Notes under the pieces: generated by a model
The model's database searches: none
The model's input: only the letters and a program-made list of their open reading frames with translations
Told to the model about the DNA's origin: nothing
NCBI RefSeq assembly: GCF_007827975.1
Contig: NZ_VITT01000014.1
Strand: one strand, 5' to 3'
DNA from: Nitrospirillum viridazoti
GTDB taxonomy: Bacteria; Pseudomonadota; Alphaproteobacteria; Azospirillales; Azospirillaceae
Length of the DNA: 64,000 bases
Shown: positions 1 to 7,856 of the stretch, piece by piece
Layout: each line of letters starts with the position of its first letter
Numbering within the stretch: the stretch's first letter is position 1
Made by a program: the position numbers and the translations under genes

Positions 1-571
1 CGAAGTTGGCGTCGGCCTGGGCGTTGCTGTCCTCGGCATAGTCCAGGTCCAGCACGGCCTGGCCGTTGTAGATGCCGCAGGAGATGGCGGCCACGCTGTC
101 GATCAGGGGGATTTGCTTGCATGCGCCGATGCGCATCAGGTGGGTGAAGGCCTGGTGCAGGGCAACGTAGCTGCCGGTGATGGCGGCGGTACGGGTGCCG
201 CCGTCGGCCTGCAGCACGTCGCAGTCGATCTTCACCTGGATTTCGCCCATGGCCTTGCGATCGGTGACGGCGCGCAGCGCGCGGCCGATCAGGCGCTGGA
301 TTTCCTGGGTGCGGCCGGACTGCTTGCCCTTGGCGGCCTCACGGTCGGTGCGGCTGTGGGTGGCGCGGGGCAGCATGCCATATTCCGCCGTCACCCAGCC
401 CAGGCCCTGGCCGCGCAGGAAGGGCGGCACCTTTTCCTCGACACTGGCCGTGCACAGCACGTGGGTGTCGCCGAAGCGCACGAGGCAGGAGCCTTCGGCG
501 TACTTGGCGAAGCCGGTCTCAAGCGAGACGGCGCGGAGCTGGTCGGCGGCGCGGCCGGAGGGGCGGGTCAT
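1..571 (-). CDS. rph: Ribonuclease PH (3' end cut off by window)
   Basis: RNase PH is the phosphate-dependent 3'-5' exoribonuclease that trims tRNA 3' ends. Reading leftward from ATG at 571-569, the protein begins MTRPSGRAADQLR and continues through family segments 'GFAKYAEGSCLVRFGDTHVLC', 'GQGLGWVTAEYGMLPRATHSR' and 'RTQEIQRLIGRALRAV', then 'DCDVLQADGGTRTAAITG'. About 190 of the usual ~238 residues are present and the C-terminus lies beyond position 1. It is divergent from hrcA, with 174 nt between the two starts; rph next to hrcA-grpE is a common alphaproteobacterial arrangement. Nothing looks damaged in the visible part. Confidence 0.95.
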   Translation of the reverse strand, partial: MTRPSGRAADQLRAVSLETGFAKYAEGSCLVRFGDTHVLCTASVEEKVPPFLRGQGLGWVTAEYGMLPRATHSRTDREAAKGKQSGRTQEIQRLIGRALRAVTDRKAMGEIQVKIDCDVLQADGGTRTAAITGSYVALHQAFTHLMRIGACKQIPLIDSVAAISCGIYNGQAVLDLDYAEDSNAQADANF

Positions 572-745
572 GGCGGGGCGGTCCCGTAGCTGTCATGGGT
601 GTTTGCGAGGCCCTACCTAGCGACGGAACCATCGCCCTGTCCACCCCGGATGTGGCCGGGCGGTCCCGGCGATGATTGATAACCCCGCCGTCCATCATTA
701 GATTTAAGGGCATCCTTCCCCATCCATCAGGCCCCGCCCCCAGGC

Positions 746-1780
746 ATGATCACCGAGCTGAACCAGCGTTCCCGCGACATCTTCCGCCAGATCGTGGAAG
801 CCTATGTCGAAACGGGGGAGCCTGTGGGCAGCCGCACCCTGTCGCGCCGCCTGGGTATCGCGCTGTCGCCCGCCACCATCCGCAACGTCATGGCGGACCT
901 GGAGGAACTGGGCCTGTTGAAGGCGCCGCACACCTCCGCCGGGCGCGTGCCGACCGATGTGGGCCTGCGCCTGTTCGTCAACGGCCTGCTGGAGGTGGGC
1001 GACCTGTCGGATGACGAGCGGGAGAGCATCGACGCCCAGTGCGCCGCCTCCGGCCGGTCCCTGCCCGAGGCGCTGGAGGAGGCGACGACCATGCTGTCGG
1101 GCCTGTCGTCCTGCGCCGGGCTGGTCATGGCGCCCAAGACCGACCGGCCGCTGAAACATATCGAGTTCGTGAACCTGCAGCCCGGCCGCGCCCTGGTGGT
1201 GCTGGTGACGGAGGATGGCCTGGTGGAGAACCGGGTGGTGGAGGTGCCCATGGGCATCCCCTCCTCCGTCCTGCAGATGGCCAGCAACTATTTGAACGCC
1301 CGCGTGGTGGGCCGCACCCTGGCCGAGGCCCGCACCCGCCTGCAGGCCGAGGCGGAAGAACAGCGCACCCAGCTGGACGAACTGACCCGCCGGGTGGTGG
1401 ACACCGGCATGGCCACCTGGGCCGGCAGCCGCAGCAGCGGCGTGCTGATCGTGCGCGGCCAGGCCAAGCTGCTGGACGACGTCAGCGCCCTGTCGGACCT
1501 GGAGCGCATCCGCAGCCTGTTCGAGGCGCTGGAGACCCGCGACGCCATGATGCGCCTGCTGGAGGCCACCGGCCAGGCGGAGGGCGTGCAAATCTTCATC
1601 GGGGCGGAGAACAACCTGTTCAGCCATGCCGGCTGTTCCCTGATCGTCTCGCCCTATACCAACGGCAAGGACCAGATCGTGGGCGCCATCGGCGTCATCG
1701 GGCCCACGCGCATCAACTATGCCCGCATCATCCCCATGGTGGACTACACCGCCAAGGTCATCAGCCGGATGATTGGGTAG
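746..1780 (+). CDS. hrcA: Heat-inducible transcription repressor HrcA
   Basis: HrcA represses chaperone operons by binding CIRCE elements, with GroEL as co-regulator. The 344-aa product has the N-terminal winged helix ('SRRLGIALSPATIRNVMADLEELG', then 'HTSAGRVPTDVGLRLFVNGL') and the C-terminal GAF-like domain with 'FIGAENNLF' and 'GAIGVIGPTRINYARIIPMVDYTA'. The length is typical. The start at 746 has only a weak Shine-Dalgarno sequence. A CCCCAT hexamer at 718-723 resembles a sigma-32 -10 box, but I see no convincing -35 partner and no CIRCE inverted repeat in 572-745, so autoregulation cannot be claimed. grpE follows on the same strand after 164 nt. Confidence 0.96.
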   Translation: MITELNQRSRDIFRQIVEAYVETGEPVGSRTLSRRLGIALSPATIRNVMADLEELGLLKAPHTSAGRVPTDVGLRLFVNGLLEVGDLSDDERESIDAQCAASGRSLPEALEEATTMLSGLSSCAGLVMAPKTDRPLKHIEFVNLQPGRALVVLVTEDGLVENRVVEVPMGIPSSVLQMASNYLNARVVGRTLAEARTRLQAEAEEQRTQLDELTRRVVDTGMATWAGSRSSGVLIVRGQAKLLDDVSALSDLERIRSLFEALETRDAMMRLLEATGQAEGVQIFIGAENNLFSHAGCSLIVSPYTNGKDQIVGAIGVIGPTRINYARIIPMVDYTAKVISRMIG

Positions 1781-1944
1781 ACCCTTGTCGACCACCGGCC
1801 GAACAATTCGGCCCACCCGCGCTTTATTCCTGGCCGGATCCCCGCATCGCCTCTGGCGCGGCGGGCGCGGTATGCCTATCTTCTGCCCGTTCCGGCGGTG
1901 TCGAGCCGCCGTTGTTCCGCACCCTTTTAGAGACTGCCGCTAAG

Positions 1945-2517
1945 ATGACCGATAGCAACGAGACGACCACCGCCCCCGAAACCGACGCCGCCCCGCAGCA
2001 GCAAGCGCCGGCATCCTCGGACGCCGTCGCCACGCTGGAAGCCGAGGTCGCGTCCCTGAAGGACCAGCTGCTGCGCAGCATGGCCGAGGCGGAGAACACC
2101 CGCCGCCGCGCCCAGAAGGAGCGTGAGGACACCGCCAAGTACGCCGTGTCCGGCTTCGCCAAGGAACTGCTGGCCGTGGCCGACAACCTGCGCCGCGCCA
2201 TCGAGGCCGTCCCGGCCGAGACCCGCGCCGGCAGCGAGCAGGTCAACACCCTGCTGACCGGCGTGGAGGCGACGGAGCGCCAGCTGATCGCCGCCTTCGA
2301 CCGCGCCGGCATCGTGAAGCTGGAGCCCATGGGCCAGCCCTTCGACCCCAACTTCCACCAGGTGGTGGCCGAGGTCGACGGCACGGACAAGCCCGCCGGC
2401 ACCGTCGTCACCATCCTGCAGCCCGGCTACACCATCCAGGGCCGCCTGCTGCGCGAAGCCATGGTCTGCGTCGCCAAGGCCGGCCCGAACTCGGCGAAGG
2501 TCGATACCAGCGCGTGA
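1945..2517 (+). CDS. grpE: Nucleotide exchange factor GrpE
   Basis: GrpE releases ADP from DnaK in the cytoplasm. The 190-aa product has an acidic, Gln/Ala-rich tail (about 1-28), a long helical coiled-coil region ('LEAEVASLKDQLLRSMAEAENTRRR', about 30-100), and the C-terminal beta domain ending 'ILQPGYTIQGRLLREAMVCVAK', the family signature. I chose the ATG at 1945 because an upstream extension would run through the hrcA reading region in a different frame. The hrcA-grpE gap contains two short hairpins (1797-1813 and 1894-1910) without U tracts. A strong terminator follows at 2547-2572. Confidence 0.96.
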   Translation: MTDSNETTTAPETDAAPQQQAPASSDAVATLEAEVASLKDQLLRSMAEAENTRRRAQKEREDTAKYAVSGFAKELLAVADNLRRAIEAVPAETRAGSEQVNTLLTGVEATERQLIAAFDRAGIVKLEPMGQPFDPNFHQVVAEVDGTDKPAGTVVTILQPGYTIQGRLLREAMVCVAKAGPNSAKVDTSA

Positions 2518-2546
2518 TTCTCAAAAATCGCGTCTTGAAGCACCAC

Positions 2547-2572
2547 AAGCCTGGCCCGGAAGGGCCAGGCTT
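2547..2572 (+). terminator. Rho-independent terminator after grpE
   Basis: A perfect 11-bp stem (AAGCCTGGCCC / GGGCCAGGCTT) with a GGAA tetraloop, 30 nt after the grpE stop. It lies between the convergent genes grpE and divL. The T run is short. Confidence 0.8.
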
Positions 2573-2574
2573 TA

Positions 2575-2673
2575 GGACGCGACCGCGTCCGCCGCAGCAT
2601 TCCGGGAAGCGAAGCGTACTGGAATGCGAGGAAGCCAAGCGGCCGGATGGCCGCGCCCGGCACCTGAGGGCGA
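2575..2673 (-). repeat. Dispersed multi-hairpin intergenic repeat, copy R1
   Basis: Copy R1 of the repeat family described in the findings, in minus sense starting 8 nt after the divL stop. Hairpins in repeat order: weak H0 around loop CTCA (2661-2672); H1 GCGGCC-ATCC-GGCCGC (2639-2654); H2 GCATTCC/GGAATGC (2597-2627); H3 GGACGC-GGTC-GCGTCC (2575-2590). It fills the space between grpE and divL. Confidence 0.85.
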
Positions 2674-2680
2674 ACTAAAA

Positions 2681-5152
2681 CTAAACCGCCATTACGGCAT
2701 TCTGCCGTAACGGCAGGTGGCACTGGATCAGCGTGCCCTGGTCGCTGTCGCTGATCTCCACATGGCCGCCGTGCAGCTCGACGAAGCTTTTCACCAGGGA
2801 CAGGCCCAGGCCGGCACCGGCGGGATGGTTCTGCACCTCGCCGCGCTCGAACTTGTTGAACACGCGCTGGCGGTCGGCGGCGGGAATGCCGATGCCGGTG
2901 TCGCTGACCGACAGCACCATCTCCGGCCCCCCCTCCCCCATCTGGCGCTTGGCCGACAGGGTGACCTGGCCGCCCGGCGGCGTGAACTTCACGGCGTTGC
3001 TGACCAGGTTGTACAGCGCCTGCTTCAGCCGGCGCTCATCGGCGTCTAGGTTGCCTATGTCGGCTGGCACCTGCACCAGCAGGGTCACGTCCTGCTTGCG
3101 CGCCCAATCCAGGGTCAGGCCCGACACCGCCTCCAGCAACTGCCCGACATCCACGGGGGAGCGGTCCAGGGTCATGAAGCCGGCCTCGATGGTGGCCAGA
3201 TCCAGGATGTCGTTGATCAGGGCCAGCAGGCGGCGGCTGGCCTCCAGCACGCCCTTGGTGTAGTCAGCCTGGCGTTCGTTGAGCGCGCCGAAATACTGGT
3301 TATTGAGGATTTCGGCGAAGCCCATGATGGCGTTCAGGGGCGTGCGCAGCTGGTAGGACACGTTGGCGATGAATTCCGACTTCAGGCGGTCGGCGGTCGC
3401 CAGCGCCTCATTGCTGGCGCGCAGGGCCTCTTCCACCCGCACGCTGTCGGTGATGTCCAAGACGCTGATCAGCACGGCGCCATCGGGCAGCGGCACGTTG
3501 GACACGTCGACGATGGACCGGTCGGTGCGCTCCAGCCGGCCGGCGTAGCTGGACCGTTCCAGGAGGTCGGCGATCATGGTGCGCCGGCGGGCCGGCCAGT
3601 CGCCGTCGTGGTCCAGCAGGGGCTGCAGCTTGTCGATCACCTGGGTGATGTGCGGCTCGCCGTTCAGGTCCGGTCCCTTCAGCCGCCAGATGCGGGCGAA
3701 GGAGGGGTTCCACAGCTTCAGCCGGCCGTCGCCGCCGAACACGGCCACCCCTTCCGCCAAATTGTCCAGCGTCTCCTGCTGCACGGCCATCAGGGTGTTG
3801 TAAGAGGATTCCAAGGCCAGCGCGTTGGTCACATCCTCCAGCACGAACATCAGGCCGCCGAAGGGGTGGGGGACGGCGATGGTGCGCAGGGTGGTGCCGT
3901 CCGGAAGATGGACCAGGTCCTCACGCGGTTCCGTCAGGTTGGTGAACAGGGCCAGCTGGGCGCGCTTCCACCGGGGGAAGTCCACTTCCTCCTGCAGGCG
4001 CCGGCGGCTGCGCAAATCCTCCAGCACCTCGCCATAGCTGGGCTCGGTCTCCAACCAGCTCTCGTCCAGGCCCCACAGCCGAGCGTAGGAGCGGTTATGG
4101 AACTTCAGCTTGCTGTCCGCGCCGTAGATGGCGATGGCGGAACCCAGGTGCTCCAGCACGTCGGCATGGGCGGCGATGTGGCGCTCCAGCTCCGACGACA
4201 GTTCCTGCTCGCGGGTGGTGTCCAGCGCATGGCCCAGCAGGGCGGCGCCCCCCTCCAGCGGCATCTCCAGCGGCGTTTCCGTCAGGCGCAGCAACTGGCG
4301 CTGACCAGCGACGATGACATGGCGGCTTTCCGAGGCCGGCTCCCGGCCCGATAGGGCGCGGGCGGCCAGCAACTGCCCGGCACCGGGACCGGTGACCAGT
4401 TCCACGCCCTGCGCCACCACCTCCTCCGGCGGCATGCCGACCGCCGTGCCGTAGGCCTGGTTGCACCAGACCAGCGCCCCATCGGCCCGCCGCATCCACA
4501 GGGGGAAGGGCAGCAGGTCCAGGGCGGCGCGGAACTGGGCCAGGCCCTCCTCCGCCACCTGGCGGCGCCGGTCCTGAGCCTTGGCGTCCGCCGTGACCGC
4601 GGTGACATCGCGCAGCCACAGCACGCTGACCGCCGCCGGCGGATCGCCCCCATCGCCGGGGGTCACGGGCGGCACCACCCGGCGGCCGATCGCCAACAGG
4701 CTGCGGCGGCCCTGATGGCAGGCCAGTTGGCGGGTGAAGGGGGTGCCCCCGGTGTCCAATGCCCGCAACGCCTGGCGCAGGGCCTCGTCATCCGGGGTGG
4801 TGAAGGCCTGTGCGATTTCGTCCGGGCGACTGCCGGGCTGCGGGTCAGGGATACCCAGCCAGGCGCCGGCGCTGGCGCTGGCGCCGATGACGCGGCCGGC
4901 CTGCCAGGCCACCCATTCATCGGGGCAACCGGCCAGCAAGGCATCGGCCCGCACCGCCTGGGCCTCGACCCGGGTGCGCTGGCGGGTCAGACGCGTCAGG
5001 CAGACGCCCACCGCCACCAGGCTGACGGCCGACCCCGCCAGCACCAGGGGCAGTGGCAGGTCGGGAAATCCCAGGCGCAGGCACGGGATCCCGGGCGCGG
5101 CCAGGGCGGCGACAGTCAGCGCTAGAGGCAGGGTGGTGGCGTTCTTCGGCAT
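2681..5152 (-). CDS. divL: DivL-type PAS sensor kinase with tyrosine H-box
   Basis: An 823-aa multi-PAS kinase-like protein. The N-terminus has two hydrophobic stretches within about residues 8-52. Several PAS-like segments follow (about 60-575; 'LDLLPFPLWMRRADGALVWCN', 'IAIYGADSKLKFHNRSYARLWG', 'AVFGGDGRLKLWNPSF'). The dimerisation domain reads 'FIANVSYQLRTPLNAIMGF': the usual phospho-acceptor His is Tyr600 (codon at 3353-3355) and the next Glu is Gln. The ATPase domain is intact (N box near 719, 'SDTGIGIP' near 751, 'GAGLGL' near 779). Tyr in this position is the hallmark of Caulobacter DivL, which tunes the CckA-CtrA cell-cycle pathway with DivK. The assignment rests on this signature and architecture. 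It is convergent with grpE. Confidence 0.88.
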   Translation of the reverse strand: MPKNATTLPLALTVAALAAPGIPCLRLGFPDLPLPLVLAGSAVSLVAVGVCLTRLTRQRTRVEAQAVRADALLAGCPDEWVAWQAGRVIGASASAGAWLGIPDPQPGSRPDEIAQAFTTPDDEALRQALRALDTGGTPFTRQLACHQGRRSLLAIGRRVVPPVTPGDGGDPPAAVSVLWLRDVTAVTADAKAQDRRRQVAEEGLAQFRAALDLLPFPLWMRRADGALVWCNQAYGTAVGMPPEEVVAQGVELVTGPGAGQLLAARALSGREPASESRHVIVAGQRQLLRLTETPLEMPLEGGAALLGHALDTTREQELSSELERHIAAHADVLEHLGSAIAIYGADSKLKFHNRSYARLWGLDESWLETEPSYGEVLEDLRSRRRLQEEVDFPRWKRAQLALFTNLTEPREDLVHLPDGTTLRTIAVPHPFGGLMFVLEDVTNALALESSYNTLMAVQQETLDNLAEGVAVFGGDGRLKLWNPSFARIWRLKGPDLNGEPHITQVIDKLQPLLDHDGDWPARRRTMIADLLERSSYAGRLERTDRSIVDVSNVPLPDGAVLISVLDITDSVRVEEALRASNEALATADRLKSEFIANVSYQLRTPLNAIMGFAEILNNQYFGALNERQADYTKGVLEASRRLLALINDILDLATIEAGFMTLDRSPVDVGQLLEAVSGLTLDWARKQDVTLLVQVPADIGNLDADERRLKQALYNLVSNAVKFTPPGGQVTLSAKRQMGEGGPEMVLSVSDTGIGIPAADRQRVFNKFERGEVQNHPAGAGLGLSLVKSFVELHGGHVEISDSDQGTLIQCHLPLRQNAVMAV

Positions 5153-5292
5153 GACGCGCGAATCTTAGTTAATGACGGGGTGGGTGCCAAGCCAACGGAA
5201 GGCTACGTTTTCGCGGCAAACCGTTGCGCTACCGAACAAAGCTCCCACCCAGGGCGTTCCCGTGCCGGGCCCATGCCTGCCGCACCCAAGAA

Positions 5293-5320
5293 AAAGGCCG
5301 GGCGCTGGGGCCCGGCCTTT
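5293..5320 (-). terminator. Rho-independent terminator after ahcY
   Basis: An 11-bp stem (AAAGGCCGGGC / GCCCGGCCTTT) with a 6-nt loop. On the minus strand the stem is followed by TTTTT, 38 nt after the ahcY stop. Confidence 0.88.
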
Positions 5321-5357
5321 CCTGGAAGCGCTGCGCCAGCAGGCACAGGGCGGACCC

Positions 5358-6653
5358 TTAGTAACGGTAGTGGTCCGGCTTGAACGGGCCCTGCGGGCTG
5401 ACGGCGATGTACTCCGCCTGCTTGTCAGTCAGGGTCGTCAGATTGGCGCCGATCTTGGCCAGGTGCAGGCGCGCCACCTTCTCGTCCAGGTGCTTGGGCA
5501 GCACATAGACCTTGTTCTCGTACTTGTCGGCGTTGTTCCACAGTTCGATCTGGGCCAGCACCTGGTTGGTGAAGCTGGCGGACATGACGAAGCTGGGGTG
5601 GCCGGTGGCGCAACCCAGGTTCACCAGACGGCCCTTGGCCAGGACGATCAGGCGCTTGCCGTCGGGGAACACCACCTCGTCCACCTGGGGCTTCACCTCT
5701 TCCCACACGTAGTTGCGCAGGGCGTCGATCTGGATTTCGCTGTCGAAGTGGCCGATGTTGCAGACGATGGCCCGGTCCTTCATCTCACGCATGTGGTCCA
5801 GCGTGATGACGTCGACGTTGCCGGTGGCGGTGACGAAGATGTCGCCCAGGGGGGCGGCCTGTTCCATCGTGACGACCTGATAGCCTTCCATGGCGGCCTG
5901 CAGGGCGTTGATGGGGTCGATCTCGGTCACCATGACGCGGGCGCCCTGGCTGCGCAGCGAGGCGGCGGAACCCTTGCCCACGTCGCCGTAGCCGCAGACC
6001 ACGGCCACCTTGCCGGCCATCATGACGTCGGTGGCGCGCTTGATGCCGTCCACCAGGCTCTCGCGGCAGCCGTACAGGTTGTCGAACTTGGACTTGGTGA
6101 CGCTGTCGTTCACGTTGATGGCCGGAACCTTCAGCGTGCCCTTCTTCATCATCTCATACAGGCGATGCACGCCCGTGGTGGTCTCTTCCGACAGGCCGCG
6201 GATGTGGGCCAGCATCTCGGGATACTTGTCGTGCAGGATCTGGGTGACGTCGCCGCCGTCGTCCAGGATCATGTTCGGGGTCCAGCCATCCGGGCCGCGC
6301 AGCGTCTGCTCGATGCACCACCAGAACTCCTCCTCCGTCTCGCCCTTCCAGGCGAAGACCGGGATGTTGGCGGCGGCGATGGCGGCGGCGGCGTGGTCCT
6401 GGGTCGAGAAGATGTTGCAGGAGGACCAGCGCACGGTGGCGCCCAGGTCCACCAGCGTCTCGATCAGCACGGCGGTCTGGATGGTCATGTGCAGGCAGCC
6501 GACGATGCGGGCGCCTTCCAGCGGCTTCTTGCCCGCGTATTCCGTGCGCAGGGCCATCAGGCCCGGCATCTCGGTCTCGGCGATGGTGATTTCCTTGCGA
6601 CCCCAGCCGGCGAGGCCGATGTCCTGGACTTTGTAATCGGTGAAGGCGGTCAT
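5358..6653 (-). CDS. ahcY: Adenosylhomocysteinase (SAH hydrolase)
   Basis: Converts S-adenosylhomocysteine to adenosine and homocysteine, removing the inhibitory product of methyltransferases; it uses tightly bound NAD+. The 431-aa product begins MTAFTDYKVQDIGLAGWGRKEI and ends in the conserved 'FKPDHYRY'. Family blocks include 'GCLHMTIQTAVLIETL', 'SSCNIFSTQDHAAAAIA', the NAD-binding 'VVCGYGDVGKGSAASLR' and 'DNLYGCRESLVDGIKRATDVM'. A longer reading to 6761 would start inside the upstream palindrome and add 36 unrelated residues, so I use ATG 6653, preceded by AAAGGAG. It is monocistronic, with its own terminator. Confidence 0.97.
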   Translation of the reverse strand: MTAFTDYKVQDIGLAGWGRKEITIAETEMPGLMALRTEYAGKKPLEGARIVGCLHMTIQTAVLIETLVDLGATVRWSSCNIFSTQDHAAAAIAAANIPVFAWKGETEEEFWWCIEQTLRGPDGWTPNMILDDGGDVTQILHDKYPEMLAHIRGLSEETTTGVHRLYEMMKKGTLKVPAINVNDSVTKSKFDNLYGCRESLVDGIKRATDVMMAGKVAVVCGYGDVGKGSAASLRSQGARVMVTEIDPINALQAAMEGYQVVTMEQAAPLGDIFVTATGNVDVITLDHMREMKDRAIVCNIGHFDSEIQIDALRNYVWEEVKPQVDEVVFPDGKRLIVLAKGRLVNLGCATGHPSFVMSASFTNQVLAQIELWNNADKYENKVYVLPKHLDEKVARLHLAKIGANLTTLTDKQAEYIAVSPQGPFKPDHYRY

Positions 6654-6758
6654 GGGGGCGATGCTCCTTTGGTGCCCCGCCGGCGCACAAGGCGAGCCTG
6701 GGCGGCCCGGGCGGGATGACTGCGCCAGGGTGTACCAGCGGGCCGCCCTGCCAGCAAG

Positions 6759-6776
6759 CATAAAGACATCTTTATG
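6759..6776 (-). promoter_or_regulatory. Palindromic operator upstream of ahcY
   Basis: A perfect inverted repeat, CATAAAGA-CA-TCTTTATG (8+2+8), about 106 nt upstream of the ahcY start, in an AT-rich patch of otherwise GC-rich DNA. ahcY is a known target of the ArsR-family repressor SahR in Proteobacteria; this site could be such an operator, but I have not compared it with a SahR motif. Confidence 0.6.
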
Positions 6777-6809
6777 TGTGCATTTGTTCGCGAGGCGACA
6801 GCTTCGCTA

Positions 6810-6911
6810 GGCCCCGATCGGGGCCGCCGGAGATTTGCGGGGAGCGTCAGCGGACTGGAAATCGAGGATGAGCCAAGCGGCCGGATGGCCGCGCCCGGCG
6901 CCTGAGGGCGC
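6810..6911 (-). repeat. Dispersed multi-hairpin intergenic repeat, copy R2
   Basis: Copy R2, minus sense, beginning 2 nt after the vapC stop. Hairpins: H0 GCGCC-CTCA-GGCGC (6898-6911); H1 GCGGCC-ATCC-GGCCGC (6877-6892); H2 GATTT/AAATC arms (6832-6863); H3 GGCCCC-GATC-GGGGCC (6810-6825). Confidence 0.88.
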
Positions 6912-6913
6912 AC

Positions 6914-7354
6914 TTATCTCAGGAAGCGCTCCACCTCATGCACCAGCACCACACGCCCCGCCAGGCGGCCGCCCAGGGGGCCGCGCACGGATCGGACCAG
7001 GGCCGGGTTGGCGGTGACGTAGACCAGCTGCAGGCCCTGGGCCAGGGCCAGGTACAGGCAATCCTGGGCCGGGTGGGACAGCTGGGCCGCCAGGCGCACG
7101 GCATCGGCCAGCAGCGGGCGTGAGGGCATCAACTCCACCTCCGCCCCCTGCAGGGCCATGGCGGCGGTGGCGGCCTCCACCGCCGTCAGGTCGCCCAGGG
7201 CCACCTTGGCGCCCAGCACTTGGGCCAGGTCGCCCATCAGCACATCGGGCGCCAGCAGGCGGTGGCCCAGCAGTCGGTCGGCGACGGGGCTGGTCGCCTC
7301 CGGCACCACCCATTGCAGGGCGACCGAGGCGTCGATGACGAATTGCAGGCTCAT
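6914..7354 (-). CDS. vapC: PIN-domain toxin of a VapBC/FitAB-type pair
   Basis: A 146-aa PIN-domain protein, the family of Mg2+-dependent RNases that act as toxins. Acidic positions: Asp8 ('FVIDAS'), Asp42 in the slot usually held by Glu ('APDVLMGDLAQVL') and Asp98 ('HPAQDCLYLALA'). The fourth conserved acid, normally in 'VTAD', is Asn116 ('YVTANPAL'), so the active site may be weakened. It overlaps the antitoxin by 4 nt (ATGA), which fixes the start at 7354. The repeat R2 begins right after its stop codon. Confidence 0.85.
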   Translation of the reverse strand: MSLQFVIDASVALQWVVPEATSPVADRLLGHRLLAPDVLMGDLAQVLGAKVALGDLTAVEAATAAMALQGAEVELMPSRPLLADAVRLAAQLSHPAQDCLYLALAQGLQLVYVTANPALVRSVRGPLGGRLAGRVVLVHEVERFLR

Positions 7355-7644
7355 GCGCCCTCTCCCTCGCCCGGCGTGCCCGACGGCATGGTCTCCGGCA
7401 GGGCGGCCCAGGTCTCGGCCCGCGTGGCGGCCATGACGTCGCCGGCAGGGCGGTGGGCGCGGTCGGCCAGGGACTGGCGCAGCGAGGAGGCGAGGGCGCG
7501 GAAGTCCTGCGGCTCGTTGGCCAGCGCCTGGCGCAGAATGTCGCGGCACTCGGCTTCCATGGAACGGCCGTGACGGGCGGCGCGCAGCTTCAGGCGGCGC
7601 ACCAGGTCCTCATCCAGGCCACGGACGGTCAGGGCAGTGGGCAT
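7351..7644 (-). CDS. vapB: Ribbon-helix-helix antitoxin (FitA/VapB type)
   Basis: A 97-aa protein with an N-terminal ribbon-helix-helix DNA-binding domain ('ALTVRGLDEDLVRRLKLRAARHGRSMEAECRDILRQAL', residues 4-41), as in FitA-like antitoxins, and a flexible Pro/Glu-rich C-terminus that would neutralise the PIN toxin. A good GGAGG ribosome site lies 8 nt before the ATG. An inverted repeat 17 nt upstream of the start is a natural candidate for autoregulation by the antitoxin or antitoxin-toxin complex. Confidence 0.85.
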   Translation of the reverse strand: MPTALTVRGLDEDLVRRLKLRAARHGRSMEAECRDILRQALANEPQDFRALASSLRQSLADRAHRPAGDVMAATRAETWAALPETMPSGTPGEGEGA

Positions 7645-7661
7645 CGGGGTCCTCCAGGCAA

Positions 7662-7678
7662 TGCCAGCAGTGCTGGCA
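7662..7678 (-). promoter_or_regulatory. Candidate operator of the vapBC pair
   Basis: A perfect palindrome, TGCCAGCA-G-TGCTGGCA, immediately upstream of the antitoxin ribosome site. Position and symmetry fit the autoregulatory operators of ribbon-helix-helix antitoxins; binding is inferred. Confidence 0.6.
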
Positions 7679-7726
7679 CGCCTGAAGGTGAATCAGCGAC
7701 CCGAATCCCGTCAAGCTGTTCGCATT

Positions 7727-7823
7727 GCCCTCAGGCGCCGGGCGCGGCCATCCGGCCGCTTGGCTTCCTCGCATTCCAGTCCACTGCGTTCCCCGGAATG
7801 CTGCGGCGGCCACGGTCGTGGCC
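7727..7823 (+). repeat. Dispersed multi-hairpin intergenic repeat, copy R3
   Basis: Copy R3, plus sense, antisense to its neighbours, ending 26 nt from the ptsI stop. Hairpins: H0 GCC-CTCA-GGC (7727-7736); H1 GCGGCC-ATCC-GGCCGC (7744-7759); H2 GCATTCC/GGAATGC (7771-7801); H3 GGCCAC-GGTC-GTGGCC (7808-7823). Confidence 0.87.
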
Positions 7824-7827
7824 TAAG

Positions 7828-7856
7828 CCGCTTGACGGCATGCTGCCATCAAGCGG
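7828..7856 (-). terminator. Hairpin overlapping the ptsI stop codon
   Basis: CCGCTTGA-c-GGCA, loop TGC, TGCC-a-TCAAGCGG: 12 paired bases with one mismatch. The right arm contains the ptsI stop codon complement (7849-7851). There is no U tract. It may be a terminator or an RNA-stability hairpin for the PTS operon. Confidence 0.55.

Noticed and set aside
572..745. Possible CIRCE element or sigma-32 promoter before hrcA
   Set aside because: No 9-bp inverted repeat of the CIRCE type. A CCCCAT hexamer exists but lacks a -35 partner at proper spacing.
1797..1910. Two small hairpins between hrcA and grpE as terminators
   Set aside because: Stems of only 5-7 bp and no U tract; hrcA and grpE are more likely cotranscribed.
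6654..6758. Possible SAH or SAM riboswitch in the ahcY leader
   Set aside because: I could not find the conserved core sequences or a convincing pseudoknot; the palindrome is a simpler explanation for regulation.
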